From Bergeyella zoohelcum ATCC 43767 (GTDB taxonomy: Bacteria > Bacteroidota > Bacteroidia > Flavobacteriales > Weeksellaceae): DNA of 64,000 nt. Shown piece by piece: positions 37,976 through 47,907 of this stretch. Below the pieces are notes generated by a model that made no database searches, was not told the DNA's origin, and was given only the letters and a program-made list of their open reading frames with translations. Positions within the stretch are counted from its first letter, which is position 1. The number at the start of each line of letters is the position of its first letter. The stretch lies in NCBI RefSeq assembly GCF_000301075.1, contig NZ_JH932293.1, forward strand, positions 1,981,298-2,045,297. The letters run 5' to 3'. Position numbers and translations under genes: made by a program.

Positions 37976-38020
37976 ACGATGAATATGATAACAAATTTAG
38001 AAAAAAAATAATATCATCTA

Positions 38021-38788
38021 CTAATTAATCTTCATTTTCCATGCTCTAGTAAAAGCAATAAATTCCTCCACGCTGAGTTCCTCCGCTCTCTTATCTAGAA
38101 AAGGATGCGGCAAAAGATTTTCGGGAATACCTAAAGTTTTCAGTGCGTTGCTCAGCTTTTTTCTCCTTTGGTTAAACCCTGCTTTTACAATTTTCTTGAA
38201 TAAATCTTCATTTTCTAGCACCCCTACCTTTGGATTTCTCTCCATTCTGATAACTCCAGATTTCACCTTCGGAGGTGGATTAAACACATTTTCATGAACC
38301 GTAAAAAGATACTTTACATCATAAAACGCCTGAACGAGTACGGATACTATACCATAGGCTTTTGTTCTAGGTGCTGCTGCTGCTCTTTCTGCCACTTCTT
38401 TTTGGAACATGCCTACCATTTCGGGAATTCGGGTATAATTTTCTACAATGGTAAAAAGAATTTGTGAGGATATATTGTACGGAAAATTACCTATAACGGC
38501 TATTTGCCCTTGAGAAAAGGAAAAATCAGTTTTTAGAAAATCCCCTACAAAACTTTCTGGCATAATTTCATCATAGTTTTCTATCAAATATTCTATAGAT
38601 TCAGTGTCTATTTCAGCTAAGAAAAGGGGCTTTTCTTTATGAATCAAATATTTGGTAAGCACTCCCATACCAGGACCTACTTCCAAATAAGCATCTACAG
38701 GAGTTTGCAATGAATTTACTATTTTTTGGGCGATATTTTCATCCGTAAGAAAATGCTGACCTAAATGTTTTTTAGCACGAACAGACAT
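38021..38788 (-). CDS. rsmA: 16S rRNA dimethyladenosine transferase (KsgA)
   Basis: Dimethylates two adjacent adenosines in helix 45 of 16S rRNA. The 255-residue protein has the start KKHLGQHFLTDENIAQKIV, the SAM motif LEVGPGMGVLTKYL and the catalytic NFPYNISSQIL. The C-terminal helical domain ends the protein. It is divergent from ftsX. Confidence 0.95.
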   Translation of the reverse strand: MSVRAKKHLGQHFLTDENIAQKIVNSLQTPVDAYLEVGPGMGVLTKYLIHKEKPLFLAEIDTESIEYLIENYDEIMPESFVGDFLKTDFSFSQGQIAVIGNFPYNISSQILFTIVENYTRIPEMVGMFQKEVAERAAAAPRTKAYGIVSVLVQAFYDVKYLFTVHENVFNPPPKVKSGVIRMERNPKVGVLENEDLFKKIVKAGFNQRRKKLSNALKTLGIPENLLPHPFLDKRAEELSVEEFIAFTRAWKMKIN

Positions 38789-38922
38789 AGAATATAATAT
38801 TGATTTACAATTTGTTTCTTACACTCATGAAGACAAATTATGTTTTTTTTAACAATCTTTTATCATCATTTCGGCTACAAATTTCGTTAGATTTTTCTAT
38901 TTTAGCCAAAAATTTTTACAAA

Positions 38923-39819
38923 ATGGCAAATTCGCCCGAAGATTTTAATAAAAGAAGATTGCGTTCTAGCAATTTCACAGTAGTCATTAGTATTGCCTTG
39001 GTACTATTTATGGTAGGGCTTTCAGGGCTTATTGTGATCAATGCACAGAAGTATGCAGATTATCTGAAAGAACAGCTGGTAATCAATGCATATTTTGATC
39101 AAGATTTTGATGCAAAAGACTCTGTAAAAATCTTAAAACAAGAGCATGAAGCGGTAGAAAAAATCAAATCACTTACCCCCGTAAGAAAAGCTACCTACAT
39201 TTCTAGAGCACAGTCTTCAATAGAAGCTAAAAAGAGTTTAGGCATTGATGCTCAGCAACTTTTTAACGCCGACATTTACCCTTCATCAGTAGAAATTGCT
39301 CTCAAAGCCAGCCATATAGACTCTATTCATATTGAAAATGCGATTAAAGAAATTAAGGCGATTCCTGGAATTGTAGATGTGAAAAACAATTCAGAATCTA
39401 AGCAGGTGTATAATACCCTGAATAAAATTTTAAAATGGATCATTGGCTTTTCATTGTTATTTCTGGTTCTAGCCATCGTATTGATTAACAACTCTATTCG
39501 TCTTAAAATATTTTCTAAAAGGTTCATTATTAAAACCATGCAATTGGTAGGGGCTAGAAGAAGATTCATCATTGCTCCTTTCCTCAAAGAAGCTGTAGTT
39601 TTAGGACTCATCGGGGCTGTTTTAGGGATATTAGCACTCACAGGCGTTTGGTATTACTTTACTACCACCATAGAAACTCCATTTGTTCAAGATGAAAATC
39701 AGTACTACATGCTTTTAGGCGGAATTATTTTAATAGGTATTTTCATTTCATTGATTTCCACTGTTTTCGCTACTTGGAGATTTCTGAGTTCAAATATTGA
39801 TGATTTATATTACAACTAA
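38923..39819 (+). CDS. ftsX: FtsX-like cell-division ABC transporter permease
   Basis: Inner-membrane partner of the FtsE ATPase that controls wall hydrolases at the septum. I chose ATG 38923 (298 residues, MANSPEDFNKRRLRSSNFTVV) since the 41 upstream codons are not family-like. A first helix is followed by a periplasmic loop and three C-terminal helices (FtsX domain, KRFIIKTMQLVGARRRFIIAPFLKEA). No ftsE is in the window. It lies 6 bp upstream of the DUF3098 gene. The EnvC-like protein at 3.3-4.9 kb is a plausible functional partner. Confidence 0.9.
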   Translation: MANSPEDFNKRRLRSSNFTVVISIALVLFMVGLSGLIVINAQKYADYLKEQLVINAYFDQDFDAKDSVKILKQEHEAVEKIKSLTPVRKATYISRAQSSIEAKKSLGIDAQQLFNADIYPSSVEIALKASHIDSIHIENAIKEIKAIPGIVDVKNNSESKQVYNTLNKILKWIIGFSLLFLVLAIVLINNSIRLKIFSKRFIIKTMQLVGARRRFIIAPFLKEAVVLGLIGAVLGILALTGVWYYFTTTIETPFVQDENQYYMLLGGIILIGIFISLISTVFATWRFLSSNIDDLYYN

Positions 39820-39825
39820 TCCAAC

Positions 39826-40095
39826 ATGGCAAATCAAAAGACAAATAGCAATACAGAAAATAAAGATGCTTTTTATTTTGGCAAGGAAAACTATCGATGG
39901 ATGCTCATCGGTCTGGTATGCATCGCGTTAGGGTTTATCCTAATGATGGGGGCCGATGCTAATACGGTAGATGGCATTTCCAATCCGAACCATTGGAATC
40001 CTGATATTTTTTCATTCCGAAGAATTAGAATTGCTCCATTATTGGTATTGATAGGATTTGGAATTCAGGTCTATGCCATTTTAAAAAAGAAATAA
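39826..40095 (+). CDS. DUF3098 domain-containing small membrane protein
   Basis: An 89-residue protein with two helices (WMLIGLVCIALGFILMMG and IAPLLVLIGFGIQVYAIL) separated by a loop with NPNHWNPDIFSFRRIRIAP. This is the pattern of Bacteroidota DUF3098. It starts 6 bp after ftsX and is probably co-transcribed with it and uppP. Function unknown. Confidence 0.85.
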   Translation: MANQKTNSNTENKDAFYFGKENYRWMLIGLVCIALGFILMMGADANTVDGISNPNHWNPDIFSFRRIRIAPLLVLIGFGIQVYAILKKK

Positions 40096-40121
40096 ATACC
40101 AGTTTTCAATGAATAGAAAAC

Positions 40122-40163
40122 CTACCTCCCTTTTAGAATATCTTCATCTGAAAGGGGTTTTTA
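40122..40163 (+). terminator. Weak hairpin before uppP
   Basis: AACC..TCCCTTTTAGA pairs imperfectly with TCTGAAAGGGGTT, then TTTAT. It may attenuate transcription into uppP. Confidence 0.4.
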
Positions 40164-40207
40164 TTGTAAAAAAAAACTTATTCATCAACCCGTACAATTA
40201 ATCATCC

Positions 40208-41041
40208 ATGGATATACTACAAGCAATTATCATTGCCATCATCGAAGGGCTTACCGAGTATCTTCCTATTTCTTCTACTGCTCACATGGGCTTTACCGCA
40301 GCACTCATGGGCATGGAAGAATCAGAATATTTAAAAATGTTTCAAGTTTCTATCCAGTTTGGAGCTATTCTTTCCATTGTAGTTTTGTACTGGAAAAAGT
40401 TTTTTGATTTTTCCAATCTCAAATTTTATATCAAATTGGGATTTGCCGTAATTCCTGCTTTGGTATTAGGAAAATTATTAGATGAGAAAATAGAGGCAGT
40501 ACTGGGCAATCAGATTGCTATTTCTTCGGTGCTTATCATCGGAGGTGTTATATTATTATTTGTGGACCGATGGTTTAAACACCCTAAAATCACTGATGAA
40601 AAAGAAATCTCCATAAAAAGAGCCGTAATCATTGGTTTTTGGCAATGCTTAGCCATGATGCCAGGGACCTCTCGTTCTGCAGCTTCCATCATCGGTGGGA
40701 TGACACAGGGACTGAGCAGAAAAGCGGCAGCTGAGTTTTCATTTTTCCTTGCGGTGCCCACCATGCTTGCCGTTACAGTGTACTCTATTTTTGTAAAAAC
40801 CTGGGGAGAAGGTACTGAAAATGCACAAAAAGGATATGAAATGATACTTTCTAGTACCGAGAATATTCAAGTTTTCATCATCGGAAATATCGTAGCATTC
40901 ATCGTAGCTATGATCGCGGTAAAAACTTTTATCAGTGTGCTTGCCAAATATGGATTTAGATTTTGGGGGTGGTACAGAATCATTATCGGTATTGTACTTT
41001 TGCTGTTCTTCCTTTGGCAAGAAAACGGAGGAGTATCCTAA
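40208..41041 (+). CDS. uppP: Undecaprenyl-diphosphatase
   Basis: Integral membrane phosphatase that recycles the C55 lipid carrier for wall and glycan synthesis and gives some bacitracin tolerance. The 277-residue protein shows the two BacA signatures EGLTEYLPISSTAH and MPGTSRSAASIIGG, with about eight helices. It is the last gene of the ftsX-DUF3098-uppP group. Confidence 0.95.
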   Translation: MDILQAIIIAIIEGLTEYLPISSTAHMGFTAALMGMEESEYLKMFQVSIQFGAILSIVVLYWKKFFDFSNLKFYIKLGFAVIPALVLGKLLDEKIEAVLGNQIAISSVLIIGGVILLFVDRWFKHPKITDEKEISIKRAVIIGFWQCLAMMPGTSRSAASIIGGMTQGLSRKAAAEFSFFLAVPTMLAVTVYSIFVKTWGEGTENAQKGYEMILSSTENIQVFIIGNIVAFIVAMIAVKTFISVLAKYGFRFWGWYRIIIGIVLLLFFLWQENGGVS

Positions 41042-41154
41042 TTTCATTTTTATTGCACAGATAATACTATTGCTACACCCGTAAAATCATTTTTTTGACA
41101 CCAACTCAAGGCTCTTTTTACCCGGAAAATATTTGTTACACTTTTTATTACAAG

Positions 41155-41193
41155 ACCCCGATTTTCAACTTTTTTCTGAATCTCGGGGTTTCA
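41155..41193. terminator. Bidirectional terminator between uppP and the efflux operon
   Basis: ACCCCGA (41155-41161) pairs with TCGGGGT (41183-41189) with a partly pairing inner loop and T/A runs outside. It sits between convergent genes. Confidence 0.7.
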
Positions 41194-41238
41194 TCATATT
41201 TTCAAACTCATAGAGGCTAATCGTCAAAAGATATGCCA

Positions 41239-42639
41239 TTATCTCCAGCCTCCTCCTAAGGATTTATAAAGTTCTATGATACTTTTCATCTTATTATATT
41301 GAGCAGTAGTAATGCTCAGTTCTGCATTCAGGCTATTGACATTCGCATTAAGCACCTCTAAATAATTAGCCATACCGTAATTGACCAGCTCTTGGGAATA
41401 CTCTGTAGCTTTTTTATAAGCAGCCAATTCCTGTTTTTTATAGTGAATATATTCATCTTGACTTTCCATGGTTTTTAATGCGTCAGACACCTCTTTTCCT
41501 GCTTGTAATATCGTTTTTCGGAAGTTAAGATATGCTTTTTCTTTATTGATAAGGCTTACTTGGTACTGTGTTTTTATTTGTCTTTTATTGAAGATAGGCT
41601 GGGCTAGACTTCCTATCACGGATGCGAATAACGAATTAACACTAAATAATTTATCTACATCTATGGATTGAATTCCCGAATTAGCAGTGAGTTTTAAACT
41701 AGGATAAAAATTAGCTTTCGCAGCTTGGGTTAATTCAAAAGCGGAAATAAGCTGGAATTCTGCTGCACGAATATCAGGTCTATTTTCCAGCAATTGAACT
41801 GCAATCCCCTGCTTAATATCTCTTGGAAAAATTTGCTCACGCATTGTTTTCCTCGGAATAGTCTGTGATGCTTCCCCCATTAATAGTGAAAGGCTATTTT
41901 CCAAAATATGAATCTGATTATCCATTTCTATCAGTGAAGCTTTGGCACTGGCCACCAATGCTTCACTTTGTTTTACAGCTACTTCCGTAAGTATTCCTGC
42001 AGATTTTAAGGCTTTGGTAGTTTCTACATTCTTATTTCTTAGAAGAATTGTTTCGTTAATAATTCTTTTCTGTTCATCAAGAGTGAGTAGTTGATAATAC
42101 ATCGTTGCTACGGAAGCTACCAAATTCGTTTTCACCGCCTGATGTGCCGCTACTGTTCCCATATATAGGGCATAGTTTGCTTTTTCTTGAGCTTTCATTT
42201 TCCCCCAAATATCAGCTTCCCAGCTTAAACTTCCTGTGATATCAAACTGCTTAATGTATGCTCTTCTTCCTATGATTCTACCAAACTGCGTATTGAGCGA
42301 TTGGGTTTGGAAAGTAAAATTAGGCCCTACAGAAAATGTAGGTAAGTAAGCATTTTTGCTCTGTAATAGGTAAGCCTCCGCAGAAATAATATTTTGTAAA
42401 GCAATTCTGATATCTAAATTATTCTCCAAGGCTTGGGTAATATGTTTCTGTAGTACTTCATCAGTAAAAATTTCTCGCCATGGGAGATGAGCTACATTCA
42501 GGCTATCCTTAGGAATTTCATTTGTTCGAAATAAATTTTCATTTACCATCTCTTGCGGTCTTACATATTTTTCCTGTGTAGCACAAGACCACAATACTAT
42601 ACTGATACAAAGCAATAAGATGATATTTTGTTTTTTCAT
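41239..42639 (-). CDS. RND efflux outer-membrane channel lipoprotein (NodT/OprM type)
   Basis: TolC-like outer-membrane exit duct of 466 residues with a lipoprotein signal (LLLCISIVLWSC). The two OEP repeats are visible as alternating helical and beta parts (LPTFSVGPNFTFQTQ; FYPSLKLTANSGIQ), and ENRPDIRAAEFQL is typical of the family. It is the last gene of the three-gene RND operon. Members form trimers that contact the adaptor. Confidence 0.93.
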   Translation of the reverse strand: MKKQNIILLLCISIVLWSCATQEKYVRPQEMVNENLFRTNEIPKDSLNVAHLPWREIFTDEVLQKHITQALENNLDIRIALQNIISAEAYLLQSKNAYLPTFSVGPNFTFQTQSLNTQFGRIIGRRAYIKQFDITGSLSWEADIWGKMKAQEKANYALYMGTVAAHQAVKTNLVASVATMYYQLLTLDEQKRIINETILLRNKNVETTKALKSAGILTEVAVKQSEALVASAKASLIEMDNQIHILENSLSLLMGEASQTIPRKTMREQIFPRDIKQGIAVQLLENRPDIRAAEFQLISAFELTQAAKANFYPSLKLTANSGIQSIDVDKLFSVNSLFASVIGSLAQPIFNKRQIKTQYQVSLINKEKAYLNFRKTILQAGKEVSDALKTMESQDEYIHYKKQELAAYKKATEYSQELVNYGMANYLEVLNANVNSLNAELSITTAQYNKMKSIIELYKSLGGGWR

Positions 42640-42677
42640 CGTCTATTTTTTTATTTTATAAAAACAAAAACTCGTTT

Positions 42678-43862
42678 TTACTTAAAAATGGGTTCTATAG
42701 CATTTACTAAACTATCTAAATTAGCAGGTTTAGATTTAATAGCAGTTCCCGATTTTAATCCACCAATTCCCGATGCCACTACCATATCTCCTTTCTTTAA
42801 TCCTGATTTCACCACCACTCGATTATTCACACGGTCTTGTACCTCTATGACTACAGATTTGGCAGTATCCTTCGTTACCTTGTACGCATATACCACTCCT
42901 TGCTGTTCATAAGTAGATGATTCTGGAACTATCAATACATCATCATAGCGGTTAGGCACTCTTATCTTTCCACTACTTCCATTGGTCAGCATTTTTTGTC
43001 CATTCGGAAAAGCCACACGAAACTGAATACTCCCTGTACTAGGATTAATTTGCCCCGTTACAGTTTCTATTTTTCCTTTTTCAGTATAGATTTCACCATT
43101 GGCCATTACCAATTCCACCATAGGCATATTTTTCAATTTTTCAGAAACAGTAGCTCCATTGGAAGTCTTAAGGAAGTTAAGGTATTCTTTTTCATTCATT
43201 GAGAAATAGGCATATACCTCTCTCGTATCAGCAATCGTGGTAAGTGCCACAGGATCATTAGGCCCTACCAAACTACCTACTTTTAGGGGCAAACTGCCTA
43301 CCACTCCACTAATGGGAGCTCTGATGATAGAGTAATCAATGTTCGCTTTAACTCCTTTATAATTGGCCAACGCTTGTTGATGCCCTGCTTGTGCTTGTTT
43401 TAGCTGACTTTGGGCTCTGTACAAATTCGCTTTTGCAGTTTCTAACTGTACATTACTAATGATATTTTTCTCCACCAAAGGCTTGAGCTTATCCACTTCT
43501 ACCTGTGCTGCATTCACCGCTGCTTGTGCTGCACTGATGCCCGATTGTGATGCTCCTATCCCTGCCTGTGCTGCACTGGCACTCTCATTAAGCATATTGG
43601 TTTCTAACCTAAAAAGTGGCTGCCCTTGGGTAACATATTGCCCTTCATCTACTAAAACTTGAGTGATATATCCCGAAATTTTTGCTCTCACATCATTATT
43701 AATCTTCCCTTGGATATTTACAGGATAGGTAAAATAGCCCTCCACATCCCGTTCTGCAACAGTAATCACCGAATACACTTTTTGGGGTTCATTTTTGGGT
43801 TTTTCCTTACTACAAGACCATAATACCCACGCCATTACTGCAAATATGATTTTATTTTTCAT
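42678..43862 (-). CDS. RND efflux periplasmic adaptor (membrane fusion protein)
   Basis: AcrA-like adaptor of 394 residues, lipid-anchored (MAWVLWSC). The lipoyl-type half motif (KISGYITQVLVDEGQYVTQGQPLF) is followed by a helical hairpin rich in Ala/Gln (about 100-170). The second half motif (YSIIRAPISGVVGSLPLKVGSLV) and a beta-barrel domain follow. It lies between the pump gene (52 bp upstream) and the outer-membrane gene (38 bp downstream). Confidence 0.94.
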   Translation of the reverse strand: MKNKIIFAVMAWVLWSCSKEKPKNEPQKVYSVITVAERDVEGYFTYPVNIQGKINNDVRAKISGYITQVLVDEGQYVTQGQPLFRLETNMLNESASAAQAGIGASQSGISAAQAAVNAAQVEVDKLKPLVEKNIISNVQLETAKANLYRAQSQLKQAQAGHQQALANYKGVKANIDYSIIRAPISGVVGSLPLKVGSLVGPNDPVALTTIADTREVYAYFSMNEKEYLNFLKTSNGATVSEKLKNMPMVELVMANGEIYTEKGKIETVTGQINPSTGSIQFRVAFPNGQKMLTNGSSGKIRVPNRYDDVLIVPESSTYEQQGVVYAYKVTKDTAKSVVIEVQDRVNNRVVVKSGLKKGDMVVASGIGGLKSGTAIKSKPANLDSLVNAIEPIFK

Positions 43863-43914
43863 TGCCTAAATTATTATGATAAATACTTATTTATGTTTTT
43901 TTTAAACCATTTCC

Positions 43915-46900
43915 CTATTCTCCAAGATGAATTGGGTTTTGCTTTTTGGGAAAAATTTTCTCTTGAATGCCATAAAATACTACAAACAGTACTGGTGTAA
44001 CGATAAGCCCCAAGAAAGTGCCTATCAATAATCCCGTTACTGCCCCTGTAGCTACCGAGCGATTACCGGCAGCCCCCACTCCACTAGCAAATACGAGTGG
44101 CAACAACCCAATGATAAACGCAAAGGAAGTCATCAATATTGGGCGAAGACGAGCCATTGCGGCATTAATGGCAGAACGAGAAAGACTTTCACCGTGATGT
44201 CTCCTTTGCACAGCAAATTCCACAATTAAAATGGCATTTTTGGCTAAAAGACCTATGAGCATAATGAGAGAAATCTGAAAATAAATATTATTTTCCAATC
44301 CAAATAACCACTGCCCTAGATATGCTCCCATAATTCCGAAAGGCAAGGAAAAAATTACCGCCATAGGTAACAGATAGCTTTCATACTGTGCTGAAAGAAT
44401 AAAATAAGTAAAAACCAATGATAACATAAAGATAATTACCGTTTGTGCCCCTGCATTTTGTTCTTCCCTTGTCATTCCTGTATAGTCTAATGCGTAGTTG
44501 GCACTCAATTTTTCTGCGGCTACCTCTTCCACTGCTCTAATGGCATCTCCCGTGGAATACCCTTCCGCATTGGCTCCCGAAAGACTTACTGAAGTAAAAA
44601 GATTGTAACGGTTAATGCTTTGTGGGCCAAAAACGCGAGTGAGATGAACAAACTGAGAGACTGGTGCCATCTGCCCCGAAGCAGTTCTTACCATTAGCTT
44701 ATCAAGACTTTGCAAATCTTTCCTATCCTCTGGCAAAGACTGAATCATTACCCTAAATTGTTTTCCGTATTTAGTAAAATCTGTAGCGTATAGCCCCCCA
44801 ATATAGTTTTGTAACACTGATAAAATACTATTGACCGAAATGCCAGATTGGGCTGCTCTTTCCACATTAATGGAGAGTTCATACTGTGGATAGTTTACAT
44901 TAAATGAAGTCTGAACATACTGTATTTCTGGTCTCTTATTAAGTTCTGATAAAAATTGTTGGGTAGTAGCATTCAGTTCAGACATTTCACCTCCCAGCTT
45001 ATCCAAGAGCACCATTGAAAATCCCGAATTCATTCCAAAACCAGAAATGGCAGGAGGCTGAAAAAATACAATCTTAGCCTCCGATATATCACTCACAGAT
45101 GCAAATGCCTTCCCAATAATCGCCTGAACACTCTGTGCAGGGTCTGAAATTCTATCAGCAACGGGTTTTAACCGAACAAAACTAAGAGCGTAATTACTGC
45201 CTGCACCAGAAATAATACTCCTGCCCCTCACCACAGTTACTCTATCTACCCCATCTATCTTTCTTAGACGGTCTTGCACTTGTTTTGCTACTGCAGAGGT
45301 TCTCTCCATGGAAGCCCCTGGAATCATCTCTATATTGGCAAAGAAAAAACCTGTATCTTCACTAGGAATGAATCCTTTTTTCATGGATTGATTAGACCAA
45401 AAAAGTACGCCCCCCGCTATCACAAATAGCACTAATGTTATCCATTTATGTCTCAAGAAAAAAGTAAAAGTTTTACCATAGCGGAGCGTAGCAGCTTCAA
45501 AGGCAATATTAAATTTATGGAAAAATTTTCCCATAAAAGACTTCTGTTCGTACGCTTTATCTTGATGAGGCTTCAGAAATAAAGCACACAGCACTGGACT
45601 GAGCGTAAGTGCATTCACCGCCGAAATAACGATAGCTATGATGAGAGTAATCCCGAACTGCTTATAAAAAACACCTGTGCTTCCCGTTATAAAAGTTACA
45701 GGAATAAATACTGCTGCCATCACTAATGTTACAGAAATAATAGCACCAGTGATTTCATTCATGGCACTAATGGTAGCAGACTTGGCAGCCTGATGGGTAT
45801 GTTCCATTTTAGCATGAACCGCCTCTACCACGATGATGGCATCATCTACTACTATACCAATGGCCAAAACTAAAGCAAAAAGCGTAAGCATATTAATGGA
45901 GTAGCCTAATAAATTGAGAAAGAAAAAGGTACCTATCACAGATACTGGTACAGCAATGGCAGGAATAAGCGTAGAACGAAAATCTTGCAAGAAGAGATAT
46001 ACCACTAAAAAGACGAGTACAAAAGCTTCTAAAAGAGTGATTACTACTTTATTAATGGAGGCCTCCAAAAACTCATTAGAATCCATATTAATGGAATACT
46101 TTATCCCTTCGGGAAAAGATGCCTCATTCTCTTTCAGATATTTTTTTATATCATTAATTACATTTCGGGAGTTAGAGCCAGGAGTTTGGAAAATCCCCAT
46201 TGCAATGGCAGGATAGTCATTATTTTCAGCAAAACCAGCATAAGAAAGTGAGCCTAGCTCTATCTCTGCTACATCTTTGAGCCTCAAAATTCTTCCTCCA
46301 TCCAGTGCTTTTAATACAATATTTTCATACTCCTCTACTTCATTAAACTTACCTTTATACCGAATCACATACTCGTAGCTGCTACCCGAATTTTGCCCTA
46401 AAGTTCCCGCAGCTGCCTCTCTACTTTGGTCTGCAATGGCTGCCGAAACTTCTGAAGGATTGAGCCCATATGCTGCCATTTTATCAGGTCTAAGCCAAAT
46501 ACGCATAGCGTAATCTTTTGCCCCAAAGACATTAGCATCTCCCACACCATTTATTCTTTTCAAAGCGGGGATGATACTAATATTCATAAAATTCTGAATG
46601 AATACCGCATCTAATTTAGGATTTTCAGAATAAAACGAAATGAACATCAGAGCCCCTGTATTCTGTTTTTGGGTAATTACTCCTGCCCTTGTTACCTCAT
46701 TGGGAAGGATAGAGTTCGCTCTTGCTACACGATTCTGCACATTTACCACAGCAATATCAGGATTCGTGCCTTGCTTAAAAACCACATTAATATTGGCCGA
46801 ACCATTATTCGTAGCGGTAGAGGTGATATAATCCATATTCTCTACTCCATTAAGCTGTTCTTCTAACGGAATGACTACGGATTTCATTACCGTTTCAGCA

Positions 46901-47058
46901 TTTGCTCCCGTATAATTAGTAGAGACCGATACTGTAACAGGTGCAATATCTGGATATTGAGAAATAGGCAAAGAAGTAATCCCTAAAACCCCGAGAATAA
47001 CAATCATTATAGAAATCACCGTTGAAAGTACGGGTCTATTAATAAAGTGTTTTACCAT
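43915..47058 (-). CDS. RND multidrug efflux pump subunit (AcrB/HAE1 type)
   Basis: Proton-driven inner-membrane pump of 1047 residues with the 12-helix RND layout. The proton-relay aspartates lie in LAIGIVVDDAIIVVE and the conserved lysine in LIGLLAKNAILIVEFA. The N-terminal stretch ISQYPDIAPVTVSVS is typical of the hydrophobe/amphiphile (HAE1) group rather than heavy-metal RND pumps. With the adaptor and the duct it forms a drug/detergent export machine. No regulator gene is adjacent; the 235-bp region to the next gene holds the promoter but no clear operator. Confidence 0.95.
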   Translation of the reverse strand: MVKHFINRPVLSTVISIMIVILGVLGITSLPISQYPDIAPVTVSVSTNYTGANAETVMKSVVIPLEEQLNGVENMDYITSTATNNGSANINVVFKQGTNPDIAVVNVQNRVARANSILPNEVTRAGVITQKQNTGALMFISFYSENPKLDAVFIQNFMNISIIPALKRINGVGDANVFGAKDYAMRIWLRPDKMAAYGLNPSEVSAAIADQSREAAAGTLGQNSGSSYEYVIRYKGKFNEVEEYENIVLKALDGGRILRLKDVAEIELGSLSYAGFAENNDYPAIAMGIFQTPGSNSRNVINDIKKYLKENEASFPEGIKYSINMDSNEFLEASINKVVITLLEAFVLVFLVVYLFLQDFRSTLIPAIAVPVSVIGTFFFLNLLGYSINMLTLFALVLAIGIVVDDAIIVVEAVHAKMEHTHQAAKSATISAMNEITGAIISVTLVMAAVFIPVTFITGSTGVFYKQFGITLIIAIVISAVNALTLSPVLCALFLKPHQDKAYEQKSFMGKFFHKFNIAFEAATLRYGKTFTFFLRHKWITLVLFVIAGGVLFWSNQSMKKGFIPSEDTGFFFANIEMIPGASMERTSAVAKQVQDRLRKIDGVDRVTVVRGRSIISGAGSNYALSFVRLKPVADRISDPAQSVQAIIGKAFASVSDISEAKIVFFQPPAISGFGMNSGFSMVLLDKLGGEMSELNATTQQFLSELNKRPEIQYVQTSFNVNYPQYELSINVERAAQSGISVNSILSVLQNYIGGLYATDFTKYGKQFRVMIQSLPEDRKDLQSLDKLMVRTASGQMAPVSQFVHLTRVFGPQSINRYNLFTSVSLSGANAEGYSTGDAIRAVEEVAAEKLSANYALDYTGMTREEQNAGAQTVIIFMLSLVFTYFILSAQYESYLLPMAVIFSLPFGIMGAYLGQWLFGLENNIYFQISLIMLIGLLAKNAILIVEFAVQRRHHGESLSRSAINAAMARLRPILMTSFAFIIGLLPLVFASGVGAAGNRSVATGAVTGLLIGTFLGLIVTPVLFVVFYGIQEKIFPKKQNPIHLGE

Positions 47059-47278
47059 ATCTAAAGCGGTTTACAACAAGAAAAATCTAAAGTACTATAG
47101 TTGAAAAAAATATTACTTTTCATCCCAATCTTAGCACAAAGATACACATTGTCCCTACAAATCATCCATTGGATATGAAAAAAATAAGTAAAAAACGAAA
47201 GATAGCTTTATAAGCTAAATCTAAAATTCACCTTTTATGATGATGGATTACTTACCTCATTCATCATAAAAAAATTAT

Positions 47279-47286
47279 TACCTTTG
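47279..47286 (+). promoter_or_regulatory. -7 box TACCTTTG before the Cys-rich small gene
   Basis: Fits TAnnTTTG, 7 nt before the ATG at 47294; the leader would be very short. No TTG at the standard -33 distance is evident. Confidence 0.45.
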
Positions 47287-47293
47287 CATTCAG

Positions 47294-47671
47294 ATGAAAA
47301 AAGCAATGCTATTCTTTATATGGTTAACTTGCGGGGCAATGTTTATATTGCCTACGCTGAAGGCTTTTGCTATGCCTCAAAAAGAAGTAAAGTGTTGCAA
47401 AATGAGTAAAGAAAATCATCAGGGAGAAAAAGTTTGTTGTTATGAAGAAACCACCTCCCAGCACTCTTCGTCTGAAAAACAGCATTGTGGAGATAGCTGT
47501 GCTAAAGTATGCTCCGCATGTTTCGCTCTTTTTATTACAGAATTAGATGAAAATCTAACTACTAAAAAAACAATCGGAATGACGGATAAGGAAAGGAATT
47601 TCCCGTACCTTTCTCCGCATATTCTTACTACTTTCCAAAAAATTTGGAAACCGCCGAAAATTTCTGCCTAA
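47294..47671 (+). CDS. Cys/His-rich exported small protein, copper-locus type
   Basis: A 125-residue protein with a signal peptide (to about FAMPQ, residue 28) and several metal-ligand pairs: VKCCKMS, KVCCYEE, QHCGDSCAKVCSACF. It ends with a Pro-Pro motif (WKPPKIS). This resembles the HYC_CC_PP-type small proteins placed before copper TonB receptors in Bacteroidota; I assign the similarity by pattern only. It is 236 bp upstream of the HMA-containing receptor. Confidence 0.7.
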   Translation: MKKAMLFFIWLTCGAMFILPTLKAFAMPQKEVKCCKMSKENHQGEKVCCYEETTSQHSSSEKQHCGDSCAKVCSACFALFITELDENLTTKKTIGMTDKERNFPYLSPHILTTFQKIWKPPKISA

Positions 47672-47907
47672 TCATTTCTAATATTCTCTTTAGAGATAGA
47701 TACTTCGTTTTCTTCATCCTATTCGTGATTGAGACTATTGTCTTTACATCATTATCCAAAGCATCTTTTGGGAACTTTACCCAAGTCCTTTGGAATAGTT
47801 AAAATCAAGACAAATTCTCCATCATTATTGGATGCCTCATCATTCTATTATCCAAAGAATGATTATCATTTCATCTATATAATATTTTCAATAAAAAAAT
47901 GATTACA

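Noticed and set aside
41239..47058. Heavy-metal (CusABC-type) efflux system next to the copper locus
   Set aside because: The pump has the HAE1/AcrB-type sequence (ISQYPDIAPVTV and the paired DD), not the heavy-metal RND type, so multidrug efflux is the better call.
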